From assembly GCF_009664835.1 (NCBI RefSeq), contig NZ_CP045929.1:1612001-1676000 (forward strand): a stretch of 64,000 nt of DNA. Direction: 5' to 3'. A program made the position numbers and the translations under genes. Positions within the stretch are counted from its first letter, which is position 1. Every line of letters starts with the position of its first letter. Under the pieces are notes generated by a model. The model saw nothing but the letters and a program-made list of their open reading frames with translations, did not search any database and was not told the origin of the DNA. Positions 8,298-16,967 of this stretch are shown in pieces. Source of the stretch: Allosaccharopolyspora coralli. GTDB taxonomy: Bacteria; Actinomycetota; Actinomycetes; Mycobacteriales; Pseudonocardiaceae.

Positions 8298-8510
8298 AGG
8301 GCGGAAACTGGCATGTGTGCCCGTGGGGCACGGTCACACGTGATCAGCCTCGACAGGGTGAGGGGCTCCGGCGTTTCAGTTCGTGCCTCGCAAGGCAGGG
8401 GTTCTCGCCGCGTACACGTGGTACTCAAGAGGACCCCAACGCCGCGAGGCACGAACTGGGGCGGCGGTACCGGATCACTCACCCAAGTTCCAAAACGCCT
8501 TCTCACTCAG
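8294..8510 (-). repeat. Family A element, full copy
   Basis: This 217-bp copy is close to the inferred consensus. On the minus strand it has a left tip CTGAGTGAGAAGGCGTTTTGG and the words CCGGTACCGCCGCCCC. A perfect 14-bp inverted repeat follows, AGTTCGTGCCTCGC with GCGAGGCACGAACT about 50 bases apart, then the small hairpin GTGCCCCACGGGCAC and a right terminal repeat near GCCAGTTTCCGC. The TGA of the left CTGAG tip is the stop codon of the gene at 8507-9097, so the element begins inside that codon. Confidence 0.85.
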
Positions 8511-9097
8511 AGTTGTGCGCCGTCGTCCGAATCTTGGGGCGGGGTGTGACGCAACCGCAGCAGCAACCAGGCGATCCCGCCGCTGATCGAGACCAGCCCG
8601 AGGGGCAGCGCGACCGTGCTCACCGAACCGAGCAGGCCCGGCACCACCAACATCACGACACCGAGCACGATCAGTCCGATGCCACCCCAGGTCGACGGCT
8701 GCGGCGGGGTGATCGGTGGCGGCTCCGGCGGCTCGAAGTGCCCTTCGTCGTCCTCGGTCTCCGGCCCCGGCTGCCAATCCCGCGGCCCCGTTCCCTCGGC
8801 GCTCGGGTTCACCGCGGCCGTCGAGTCGGTACTGGTCGAATCCGGGCTGGTCGAGTCGGTGTTGGTGGAGTCGCGCCGCGAATCCGGGTTCGCGGTGTCG
8901 CCTTTCGCCGGGTCGGCACTCCTCGCCCCAGCCTCGGTCGAGTTCCCGCCCTCGGAGTCGAACCGGTCCACGGCACGCGTGTCGGAGCCGTCCGGCCATT
9001 GACCCAACGGCGCGTCCCGTTCCAGACCGGCGACGATCTCGGCGAACCGGGCGTCGATGTCCTCGGGCCCGTCGGCACTGTCCCGGCGCGTGCTCAT
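8507..9097 (-). CDS. Acidic, Ser/Thr/Asp-rich protein with two C-terminal membrane helices
   Basis: I do not recognise this 196-residue protein. The first ~125 residues are low-complexity and acidic, with a run of TDST/SPDSTS-like repeats, and are probably disordered. The C-terminal part has two hydrophobic segments, GGIGLIVLGVVMLVVPGLLG and VALPLGLVSISGGIAWLLL, followed by a short charged tail. The ATG overlaps the upstream hydrolase stop by four bases (ATGA), so the two genes form one operon. Its TGA stop is supplied by the tip of a family A repeat. A regulatory or membrane-associated role is possible but nothing shows which. Confidence 0.7.
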   Translation of the reverse strand: MSTRRDSADGPEDIDARFAEIVAGLERDAPLGQWPDGSDTRAVDRFDSEGGNSTEAGARSADPAKGDTANPDSRRDSTNTDSTSPDSTSTDSTAAVNPSAEGTGPRDWQPGPETEDDEGHFEPPEPPPITPPQPSTWGGIGLIVLGVVMLVVPGLLGSVSTVALPLGLVSISGGIAWLLLRLRHTPPQDSDDGAQL

Positions 9098-9855
9098 GCC
9101 ACCTCACCGACCCGGTCGATTCTCTGCACGAACTCGACGCTACCGGCGAAAACGGTGGCAGCGTCGTGGTCCAGGGTGGCCACGTGATGGCTGTCCTGCA
9201 GGACGACCTCGGTGACGTCGGTACCGGCGACCCGGTCGAGTACCAGCGTCGAGTTCACCGGCTCCACCACGTGATCCACCGCCGAGCGGTACAGCAGCAG
9301 CGGGCGGCGCACCGTCCCCAACTCGGCGCGCACGAGCTGCCAGAGTTCCCGCAGGCTCGCCAACGCCCGCAGTGGTGTGCGGTCGTAGCACAGCTCGACG
9401 GCGTCCGGCTTGGCGATGTCGCCGCCGAGGCCTGCGATGCTCGGCACGACACGCGCGAGGACCGGAAGCAGTGCCGCGGTTCGGCGTCGTGTCGTCACCG
9501 ACGGATTGACCAGCACCAGCCCCGCGATCTCGGGATGCTGTTGGGCCAGCCGCAGCGCGAGGGTCCCGCCCATGGACTGCCCGAACACGAACACCGAGCG
9601 ACAGCGCGCCTGCAGCTCCTGCAGCGAGCCTTCGGCGGCGTCGTACCAGTCCCGCCACCGGGTGCGCTCGAGCTCCCGCCAACTGGTGCCGTGCCCGGGA
9701 AGGCGAGGGCAGCGGACCGTCCACCCCTCCGCCGCGAGATGTTCTCCCCACGCACGCATGCTCTGCGGTGTGCTGGTGAAGCCGTGGCACAACAGGACGC
9801 CGATGTCTTCCGAACCGTCGTGGGCGAACGGCTCGGCACCGGGCAGTACGGGCAC
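9094..9855 (-). CDS. Alpha/beta-hydrolase (carboxylesterase / monoacylglycerol lipase type)
   Basis: The 253-residue hydrolase has an oxyanion-hole segment (LLCHGFTSTPQSM), the nucleophile elbow GQSMGG, an acid in SAVDHVVEP and a catalytic His in DSHHVATLDHD, so the Ser-Asp-His triad is complete. Together these resemble the Est30 / monoglyceride-lipase group acting on short or medium acyl esters. No signal peptide is visible, so it is cytoplasmic. It is coupled by an ATGA overlap to the membrane protein downstream, an arrangement next to the acyltransferase gene that hints at lipid turnover. Confidence 0.87.
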   Translation of the reverse strand: MPVLPGAEPFAHDGSEDIGVLLCHGFTSTPQSMRAWGEHLAAEGWTVRCPRLPGHGTSWRELERTRWRDWYDAAEGSLQELQARCRSVFVFGQSMGGTLALRLAQQHPEIAGLVLVNPSVTTRRRTAALLPVLARVVPSIAGLGGDIAKPDAVELCYDRTPLRALASLRELWQLVRAELGTVRRPLLLYRSAVDHVVEPVNSTLVLDRVAGTDVTEVVLQDSHHVATLDHDAATVFAGSVEFVQRIDRVGEVA

Positions 9856-10117
9856 TGCGACCTCCCCTTCGGCGGTTCACCGCCCGTCTCGGCACGCTCG
9901 TCGTTCGATGGATTCCTGCTCGTCACCGGTCGGCGGTGGTCGGCAGATGTGCGCTCGTGCCATCGTCGCACGCGACCACCGCGTTCGGGGTGATTCGGAC
10001 ACGGGACGCCGAACGGATCGTCGCACGGAGCTCGGGTGGCGTATCCCGCGTTGTGTGCGGATCAACGTCTCCGTAGGCTGAGCGGGACTTTCGGGGCGTC
10101 AGGGAGGCAGCGGAACA

Positions 10118-10894
10118 GTGCTGTACTGGGTCATGAAGCACCTCTTGCTCGGTCCCGTCATGAAGCTGTTCTGCAGACCGGCTGTCGAGGGCCACGAGCA
10201 CGTGCCCGACGAGGGAGCCGCGATCCTGGTGAGCAACCACGTGGCGGTCGCCGATTCGTTCTTCATGCCGTTGATGATGAAGCGGCGGGTCACGTTCCTG
10301 GCCAAGCGCGAGTACTTCACCGGAACCGGTCTCAAGGGCCGCTTCAAGCGCTACTTCTTCTCCGGGGTCGGTCAGGTCCCCATCGATCGCTCCAGCGGTG
10401 CCGCTGCGCAGGCCGCGCTCGACACCGGCGTCCGGCTTCTCTCCGAGGGCAGGCTGCTCGGTGTCTATCCGGAGGGAACGCGTTCCCCGGACGGCAGGCT
10501 CTACAAGGGAAAGACCGGCGTCGCGCGCATGGCGCTGGAGTCCGGAGTCCCGGTGATCCCGATCGCCATGTTCGGCACGAACAAGGTCAACCCCATCGGC
10601 TCGAAGATGTGGTATCCGCACAAGGTCGAGGTCAAGGTCGGGGAGCCGTTGGACTTCTCACGGTACGAGGGATTGGCCGGGGACCGGTTCGTCGAACGTT
10701 CGATCACCGACGAGATCATGTACGCGCTCATGGAGCTGTCCGGTCAGGAGTACGTCGACATCTACGCTGCGAAGGCCAAGGACGACCTGGCCGCGCAGGG
10801 CAAACACATCGCGGGTTGGGAAGTCGACGGCAACCAGAAGGACGACGACGCGCGCACCTCCGGCGGCCGGGTACCCCAGACACGTGCCGGTTGA
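10118..10894 (+). CDS. 1-acyl-sn-glycerol-3-phosphate acyltransferase (PlsC family)
   Basis: This 258-residue acyltransferase makes phosphatidic acid or a related acylated lipid at the inner face of the membrane. It has the catalytic HX4D motif in NHVAVADS, the FxxR-type segment VPIDRSS and the YPEGTRSPDG motif that binds glycerol-phosphate. The GTG start follows GGGAGG by about 12 bases. The C-terminal tail after residue ~225 is polar and variable. Its position before the exoribonuclease and DAHP synthase matches mycobacterial Rv2182c. The acceptor lipid cannot be decided from sequence alone. Confidence 0.88.
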   Translation: MLYWVMKHLLLGPVMKLFCRPAVEGHEHVPDEGAAILVSNHVAVADSFFMPLMMKRRVTFLAKREYFTGTGLKGRFKRYFFSGVGQVPIDRSSGAAAQAALDTGVRLLSEGRLLGVYPEGTRSPDGRLYKGKTGVARMALESGVPVIPIAMFGTNKVNPIGSKMWYPHKVEVKVGEPLDFSRYEGLAGDRFVERSITDEIMYALMELSGQEYVDIYAAKAKDDLAAQGKHIAGWEVDGNQKDDDARTSGGRVPQTRAG

Positions 10895-10947
10895 GGTGCC
10901 GTCGGGCAGCCGTCGGCCGGGCACTCTCGACCGTCTAGGGTTGGCCG

Positions 10948-11451
10948 GTGCGGTTCTTCTACGATTGCGAGTTCATCGAGGACGGCCGGACCATCGACCT
11001 GGTGTCGATCGGTGTCGTCGACGAACACGGGCGCGAGTTCTACGCGGTCTCGACCGAGTTCGACGAGAGCAAAGCCGGTCAGTGGGTGCGCAGGAACGTC
11101 CTTCCTCAGCTGCCGCCGCCGTCGGACTCGCGGTGGATGTCCCGGTCGCGGATTCGTGACGCGCTCTACGAGTTCCTGACCGCGGATGACGGTGACGTCC
11201 AGCTGTGGGCGTGGATCTCCGCCTACGACCACGTCGCGTTCGCCCAACTCTGGGGGGCGATGCCCGCGTTGCCGTCGAAGCTACCGAAGCTCACCCGCGA
11301 CCTGCGGCAACGGTGGGAGGACGCGGGGAAGCCGACGTTGCCGTCGCCGCCTGCCGACGCGCACGACGCGCTCGCGGACGCGCGCCACAACCTCGTGAAG
11401 TGGAACGTGATCCAGGAGGAACTCGGCAAGCGTGGCGGCCCGGTGCACTGA
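10948..11451 (+). CDS. DEDD-type 3'-5' exoribonuclease (Rv2179c / exoribonuclease AS type)
   Basis: The 167-residue RNase T-fold enzyme has the first DEDD acids in FYDCEFIEDG, a middle Asp in ISAYDHVAF and the last His/Asp pair in DAHDALADARHN, giving a DEDDh-type two-metal site. The family founder, M. tuberculosis Rv2179c, is a 3'-5' exoribonuclease that prefers adenine-rich single-stranded RNA. A GTG start lies 53 bp after the acyltransferase stop. A full family B repeat follows directly after its stop codon, which could shape this gene's 3' end. Confidence 0.86.
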   Translation: MRFFYDCEFIEDGRTIDLVSIGVVDEHGREFYAVSTEFDESKAGQWVRRNVLPQLPPPSDSRWMSRSRIRDALYEFLTADDGDVQLWAWISAYDHVAFAQLWGAMPALPSKLPKLTRDLRQRWEDAGKPTLPSPPADAHDALADARHNLVKWNVIQEELGKRGGPVH

Positions 11452-11457
11452 GAACCT

Positions 11458-11672
11458 ATGAGATGCGGGGATTGATTGGCGTGGGTGGTTCCGTGGCGGA
11501 ACCTCAGCGCCCTCTCGCTGCGGGAACGCTTTCTTGAGTAGCGACCTAGGCGGCGAAAATCGTGTCCTCGCGAGGAGAGCGCTGAGAACCGGCGGGTGGC
11601 TGGTGTACTAGGCGGTGGAAACTGCCTACGCAGTGTGCCTGACCGCGACTCTCATTCCGCGCGACCGCTGAC
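11458..11672 (+). repeat. Family B dispersed repeat, full-length copy
   Basis: This is the most complete copy of family B, about 215 bp. The 5' part reads GGATTGATTGGCGTGGGTGG then the hairpin GGTTCCGTGGCGGAACC. The middle has CTCGCGAGGAGAGCGCTGAG, and the 3' part has CGGCGGGTGGCTGGTGTAC, GTGTGCCTGACCGCG and CATTCCGCGCGACCGCTGA. Fragments of it recur at 2041, 12771, 22972, 25680, 26405, 33058 and 62861. It starts 6 bp after the exoribonuclease stop and ends 70 bp before pfkA, filling the gap between them. Confidence 0.75.
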
Positions 11673-11741
11673 GCTTGCTGCACCGATCCAGCCCGTGCCA
11701 GAGTGGCACCGATCACAGTGGCGAGTACGAGCGGAGGCGGC

Positions 11742-12767
11742 ATGCGGATCGGAGTCCTCACCGGGGGTGGCGACTGCCCGGGACTCAATGCGGTGATCCG
11801 GGCGATCACACGCAAAGGCGTCGAGACCCACGGCCACGAGATCGTCGGATTCCGCAGCGGGTGGCGCGGCTCGATGGAAGGACTCAGCCGGCCGCTCGGG
11901 GTCGACGACGTCGAGGACGTCCTGGACCGGGGCGGCACGATCCTGGGCTCCTCCCGCACCAATCCGCACGGCGAGGCCGACGGAGTCGCGCGGGTGCAGG
12001 CGACGCTCGCCGAGCAAGGCATCGACGCTCTCGTGGCCATCGGCGGTGAGGACACCCTCGGGGTGGCGCAGCGGCTGCACACTGCAGGCGTGCCCGTGGT
12101 GGGTGTGCCCAAGACCATCGACAACGACCTCGACGCCACCGACTACACGTTCGGCTTCGACACCGCCGTGCACATCGCGACCGAGGCCATCGACCGGCTG
12201 CGCTCGACGGCCGAGTCGCATCATCGGGCGCTGGTCGTCGAGGTGATGGGCCGCCACGCGGGCTGGATCGCACTGCATTCGGGACTGGCGGGTGGCGCGA
12301 ACGTCATTCTCGGGCCGGAGAAGCCGTTCAGCGTGGACCAGGTCTGCGAGTGGGTGCAGCGACGGTTCGAGCGGCAGAACGCGCCGATCATCGTCGTCGC
12401 CGAGGGAGCGGTTCCCGAGGGTGGCGGCGAGATGTTGCAGACCGGGGAACGGGATGCGTTCGGGCACGTGCGTCTCGGCGGTGTCGGAACCTGGCTCGCG
12501 GACAGGATCGCGCAGCGCACCGGTGAGGAGTCGCGTGCCGTCGTGCTCGGCCACGTGCAGCGGGGTGGCACGCCGACCGCCGCCGACCGGGTTCTGGCGA
12601 CCCGGTTCGGCCTGCACGCGCTGGACGCGGTCACCGACGGCGACGTCGGGACGATGGTCGCGTTGCGAGGCACCGACATCGTGCGGGTGCCGTTGGCGGC
12701 GGCCACGGCGGCGTTGAAGACGGTTCCCTTGCAGCGGTACGAAGAGGCCGAAGTCCTGTTCGGTTGA
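11742..12767 (+). CDS. pfkA: 6-phosphofructokinase with pyrophosphate-type active-site residues
   Basis: The 341-residue enzyme interconverts fructose-6-phosphate and fructose-1,6-bisphosphate. It has the phosphoryl-donor loop GVLTGGGDCPGLN, the catalytic PKTIDNDLD and the sugar-phosphate segment MGRHAGW. Two positions decide the phosphoryl donor: residue 104 is Asp (GGEDT) and residue 124 is Lys (VPKTIDND). ATP enzymes have Gly at 104; Asp104 with Lys124 is the known pyrophosphate-dependent signature, as in Amycolatopsis methanolica. It may thus be a reversible PPi-PFK. The ATG was chosen over an upstream GTG because GCGGAGGCGG precedes it. Confidence 0.88.
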   Translation: MRIGVLTGGGDCPGLNAVIRAITRKGVETHGHEIVGFRSGWRGSMEGLSRPLGVDDVEDVLDRGGTILGSSRTNPHGEADGVARVQATLAEQGIDALVAIGGEDTLGVAQRLHTAGVPVVGVPKTIDNDLDATDYTFGFDTAVHIATEAIDRLRSTAESHHRALVVEVMGRHAGWIALHSGLAGGANVILGPEKPFSVDQVCEWVQRRFERQNAPIIVVAEGAVPEGGGEMLQTGERDAFGHVRLGGVGTWLADRIAQRTGEESRAVVLGHVQRGGTPTAADRVLATRFGLHALDAVTDGDVGTMVALRGTDIVRVPLAAATAALKTVPLQRYEEAEVLFG

Positions 12768-12770
12768 GGG

Positions 12771-14355
<1,585 letters not shown>

Positions 14356-14370
14356 GCCGACCGACGCCCC

Positions 14371-14409
14371 AGCACACCCCCGTGCCATCGGCGCGGGGGT
14401 GTGCTTTAT
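14371..14409 (+). terminator. Strong intrinsic terminator after aroG
   Basis: The arm AGCACACCCCC pairs perfectly with GGGGGTGTGCT (11 bp) and is followed by TTATT. It starts 16 bases after the aroG stop. Confidence 0.9.
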
Positions 14410-14757
14410 TCGCACCAGAAACGGGTGGCGACGTGCTGTGTGCGACGCGGTTCGAAGTTCACCCGAGTGGGTCGGACCGGAGTCCGTGGCGGTCGATCTC
14501 GATGCCTCTGACGCTGTGTGCTGGGGGTATTCCGTCCACGTTGCGCTACCGGGGCAGGGGTGGCGCTAGCGTGCCGCGTTTGCTATGACCCCCCCGTCCG
14601 GTGATCGGCCCCGGGTACCGCGATGCGGTGCGTCGGTAGTGTCGGCGCCGGAGTCGAACCCGGCATCCGAGGGACCGGTTCGCTCCGAGGGAAGCGTCCG
14701 GCATGGGGGTCCGGACGGTTCCGATCCGGACGAACACCGCTGAAAGGGGATCACGCT
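14410..14757. other. Intergenic region upstream of the STAS gene
   Basis: In this 348-bp gap the hexamer TAGCGT at 14567 is a plausible -10 box, but its best -35 (TTGCGC at 14541) is 20 bp away. A GGGTAT at 14525 resembles stress-sigma -10 boxes but lacks a convincing -35. A T-loop-like word near 14650 is not part of a tRNA. No gene is seen. Confidence 0.4.
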
Positions 14758-15204
14758 GTGTCCGTTGCCTCCGAGGAAATCCTGCGACCCGTCAGCCTGG
14801 TCCAGGACGAGCCCGACGTCACCGTGCCTGCGCCACGTGGAGTCGCCGTCGAAGAGACCACGCCGGAGCGGTCGTCACGGTGCAGTGTCACCGTGGCCCA
14901 TCCGACTCCGGGCGCGGCTGTGCTTCAGGTCGGCGGGGAACTCGTGCAGGACGACGTGTGGCCGTTCAAACGAGCCATCCTCGACGAGGTTCGGACGGAC
15001 GTGCACACGGTGATCGTCGACCTCAACGAGGTCGCGTTCCTCGACGTGACCGCGTTGCACACGCTCAGCGCGGCGAAACAGTGCGCCAAGTTGAACCGCA
15101 CCGAACTGCTGCTGGTCACGGAGAACAATCCGGCCGTGCTGCGGGCGCTGCGTGCCGGCAGGGTCGCGGCAGCCTCACTTCTCGAGGATCAGCGCACGGT
15201 CTGA
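14758..15204 (+). CDS. STAS-domain protein (anti-sigma-factor antagonist-like)
   Basis: This is a 148-residue protein. The first ~50 residues are acidic and variable; the rest is a STAS domain (SVTVAHPTPGAAVLQVGGEL ... TVIVDLNEVAFLDVTALHTLSAAK). Such proteins bind anti-sigma factors, and phosphorylation in the FLD-S/T loop switches binding. Here that loop reads FLDVTALHTL, with Thr where many have Ser. GTG at 14758 follows AAGGGGAT. No anti-sigma or sigma gene adjoins it, so the partner is unknown. Its last 16 bases overlap the 3' end of the convergent mannosyltransferase gene. Confidence 0.8.
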   Translation: MSVASEEILRPVSLVQDEPDVTVPAPRGVAVEETTPERSSRCSVTVAHPTPGAAVLQVGGELVQDDVWPFKRAILDEVRTDVHTVIVDLNEVAFLDVTALHTLSAAKQCAKLNRTELLLVTENNPAVLRALRAGRVAAASLLEDQRTV

Positions 15205-16760
15205 TCCGGCGTCGTGTCGACGGGCGTTTCCCGCGCCCGTTCGACACTCAGGAATCGACTGACGTTCAACGGGTCGAAACGAATGAGCGAAAGCCCCGCG
15301 AGCACCGCCAGCGCCACGCTCGCTGCCATGAACGGCCAGTTGTACAACGCGACCTCGCCGTCCGGGTAGTAGGCGAGCACGAGCACGACCGAGGCACCGA
15401 CCACGAAGGTGAGTGCCCGCCTGCCCCACGGCAGCGCGGCGGCCAGGGCGAGACCCCACGTGAGGTACCAGGGGAACATCGTGGGCGAGAGCAGGGCACC
15501 GAACGCGAGCACGATGGCCGCACGGCGAATGGTGTCCGGACCGCCGTGGCGTGCGTGCCACCAGTGCCAGCCGATGATGCCCACCAGGGCGACCGCCCCG
15601 ATCACCCGGCCTGCCTGGATGAACGGCCAGCCCGGCACGTCGTCGGCGAACAGCGACGCGACCGAGTGCGCGGCCTGCCCGAGCCCGGTCGGTGCGGACA
15701 GATAGTTCACGAACATGCCTGGTGCCGACAAAGCCGAGATCCACCCGAAGCCGACCTTCGCCAGCAGCATGCAGGCGCCGAATACTCCGACGAACACGCC
15801 GAGCGACGGCACGACCGCGCGCAGGAACCGCTGCCACAGCGGGCCCGTCAGGTGCGAGGCCCAGACCCAGACCAGGAACGGGAGCGCGAGTGCGGCGGTG
15901 GCCTTGATTCCCATCGCCATCGTCACCAGCGCGATGCCCCACAGGTAGCGACCGTCGAGTACAAGCAGCGTCCCCACCGCGAGGAAGCCGATCATGAGCA
16001 TGTCGTTGTGCGGCCCGCCGATGAGGTGCACGACGGTCATCGGGCTCGCCGCCGCCAGCCACAACGCGACGGGGAGCTTGCCGCCGAGGTGGTGGACCAG
16101 ACCGGGAAGGCTCAGCACCAGCATCACCAGCCCGCCCAGCAGCACCAGGCGCATCGCGATGACGCTGGAGATCATGCCGTCGCCCGCGACGAGGATCACG
16201 CCTTTGGAGATACCGATGAACAGCGGGCCGTACGGTGCGGGGGTGGTCTGCCAGAACCAGTGCACGTTGTCCGGGATCGGTCCGGTCAGCGCGGCCGGGC
16301 CGATCGCGTACGGGTCGAGTCCGTAGAGCGCGAGCAGCCCCTGCCCGAGGTAGCTGTAGACGTCGCGGGTGAACAGCGGAGGGGCGATCAGCAGTGGCGT
16401 GATCCAGACCGTGGTCGCCAGCAGCACACCGCGTGACTGCACCAACCCCGCGAGCACTCCACGACCGAGACGGACCCAGGCCCACACGAGCAGGCCGAAT
16501 CCGACGTAGACGACCGCTCCGGAGAGATCCTTGCCGTGGCCGTAGCGCATCGCTGAGAGTGGTCCGGAGGACAGCACCGGATCGTGCACCAGCACTCCGG
16601 CGGCACCGATGGACCCGAGGAGCAACAACACCGATCCGACGGCGCCCAGCACGATGGTGCGCAACGGCAGCGGTCCGTGCGGACCGCTGTTCACTTCGGC
16701 CGAGGCCGCGCGGCCGAGCCGCGTCAGAGCCTGGGGCCTCAGAACGGGAGTTTCGGGCAT
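15189..16760 (-). CDS. mptA: Polyprenol-phosphomannose-dependent alpha-1,6-mannosyltransferase (MptA type)
   Basis: This is a 523-residue GT-C glycosyltransferase with about a dozen hydrophobic helices. Family features include the extracytoplasmic loop FTRDVYSYLGQGLL (acidic pair for metal/donor), the conserved GGPHNDMLMIG and a C-terminal PTMFPWYLTWGL. It would extend the alpha-1,6-mannan backbone of lipomannan using polyprenyl-phosphomannose at the outer face. I take the ATG at 16760; an in-frame start 69 bases upstream adds an unrelated stretch. Location beside pknL matches Rv2174 (MptA); MptB is the alternative but sits elsewhere in mycobacteria. It converges on, and overlaps, the STAS gene. 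Confidence 0.87.
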   Translation of the reverse strand: MPETPVLRPQALTRLGRAASAEVNSGPHGPLPLRTIVLGAVGSVLLLLGSIGAAGVLVHDPVLSSGPLSAMRYGHGKDLSGAVVYVGFGLLVWAWVRLGRGVLAGLVQSRGVLLATTVWITPLLIAPPLFTRDVYSYLGQGLLALYGLDPYAIGPAALTGPIPDNVHWFWQTTPAPYGPLFIGISKGVILVAGDGMISSVIAMRLVLLGGLVMLVLSLPGLVHHLGGKLPVALWLAAASPMTVVHLIGGPHNDMLMIGFLAVGTLLVLDGRYLWGIALVTMAMGIKATAALALPFLVWVWASHLTGPLWQRFLRAVVPSLGVFVGVFGACMLLAKVGFGWISALSAPGMFVNYLSAPTGLGQAAHSVASLFADDVPGWPFIQAGRVIGAVALVGIIGWHWWHARHGGPDTIRRAAIVLAFGALLSPTMFPWYLTWGLALAAALPWGRRALTFVVGASVVLVLAYYPDGEVALYNWPFMAASVALAVLAGLSLIRFDPLNVSRFLSVERARETPVDTTPDQTVR

Positions 16761-16967
16761 CGTCTTGACATAGTCCCACAGTGATCCCGGGAGCCTGCGC
16801 ACTACCACGGACACGCCGGAGTCGATCATGGGGGCCTGGCTCGACGCGACGTTCGATCCGAAGTGAAAGCGCAGGTCGGAGTCGTCCTACGTCGATCGCG
16901 CGAGGTGTCGTCCCGAGCCCGCGCGAACCTGTCCACGCACCCTGGCTCCCGAAGTGCGCGGGTTCGA

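Noticed and set aside
8178-8510. Repeats considered as a CRISPR array
   Set aside because: There are only two long, complex copies here, not short regularly spaced units, and no cas genes.
8190-8600. Short frames inside family A repeats as small genes
   Set aside because: The frames are not kept between copies, lack ribosome sites and are explained by the repeat's palindromic structure.
14640-14740. T-loop-like GGAGTCGAACCC suggesting a minus-strand tRNA
   Set aside because: The T stem does not pair properly, the 5' acceptor partner of the 3' sequence is absent, and no anticodon arm can be placed at tRNA spacing.
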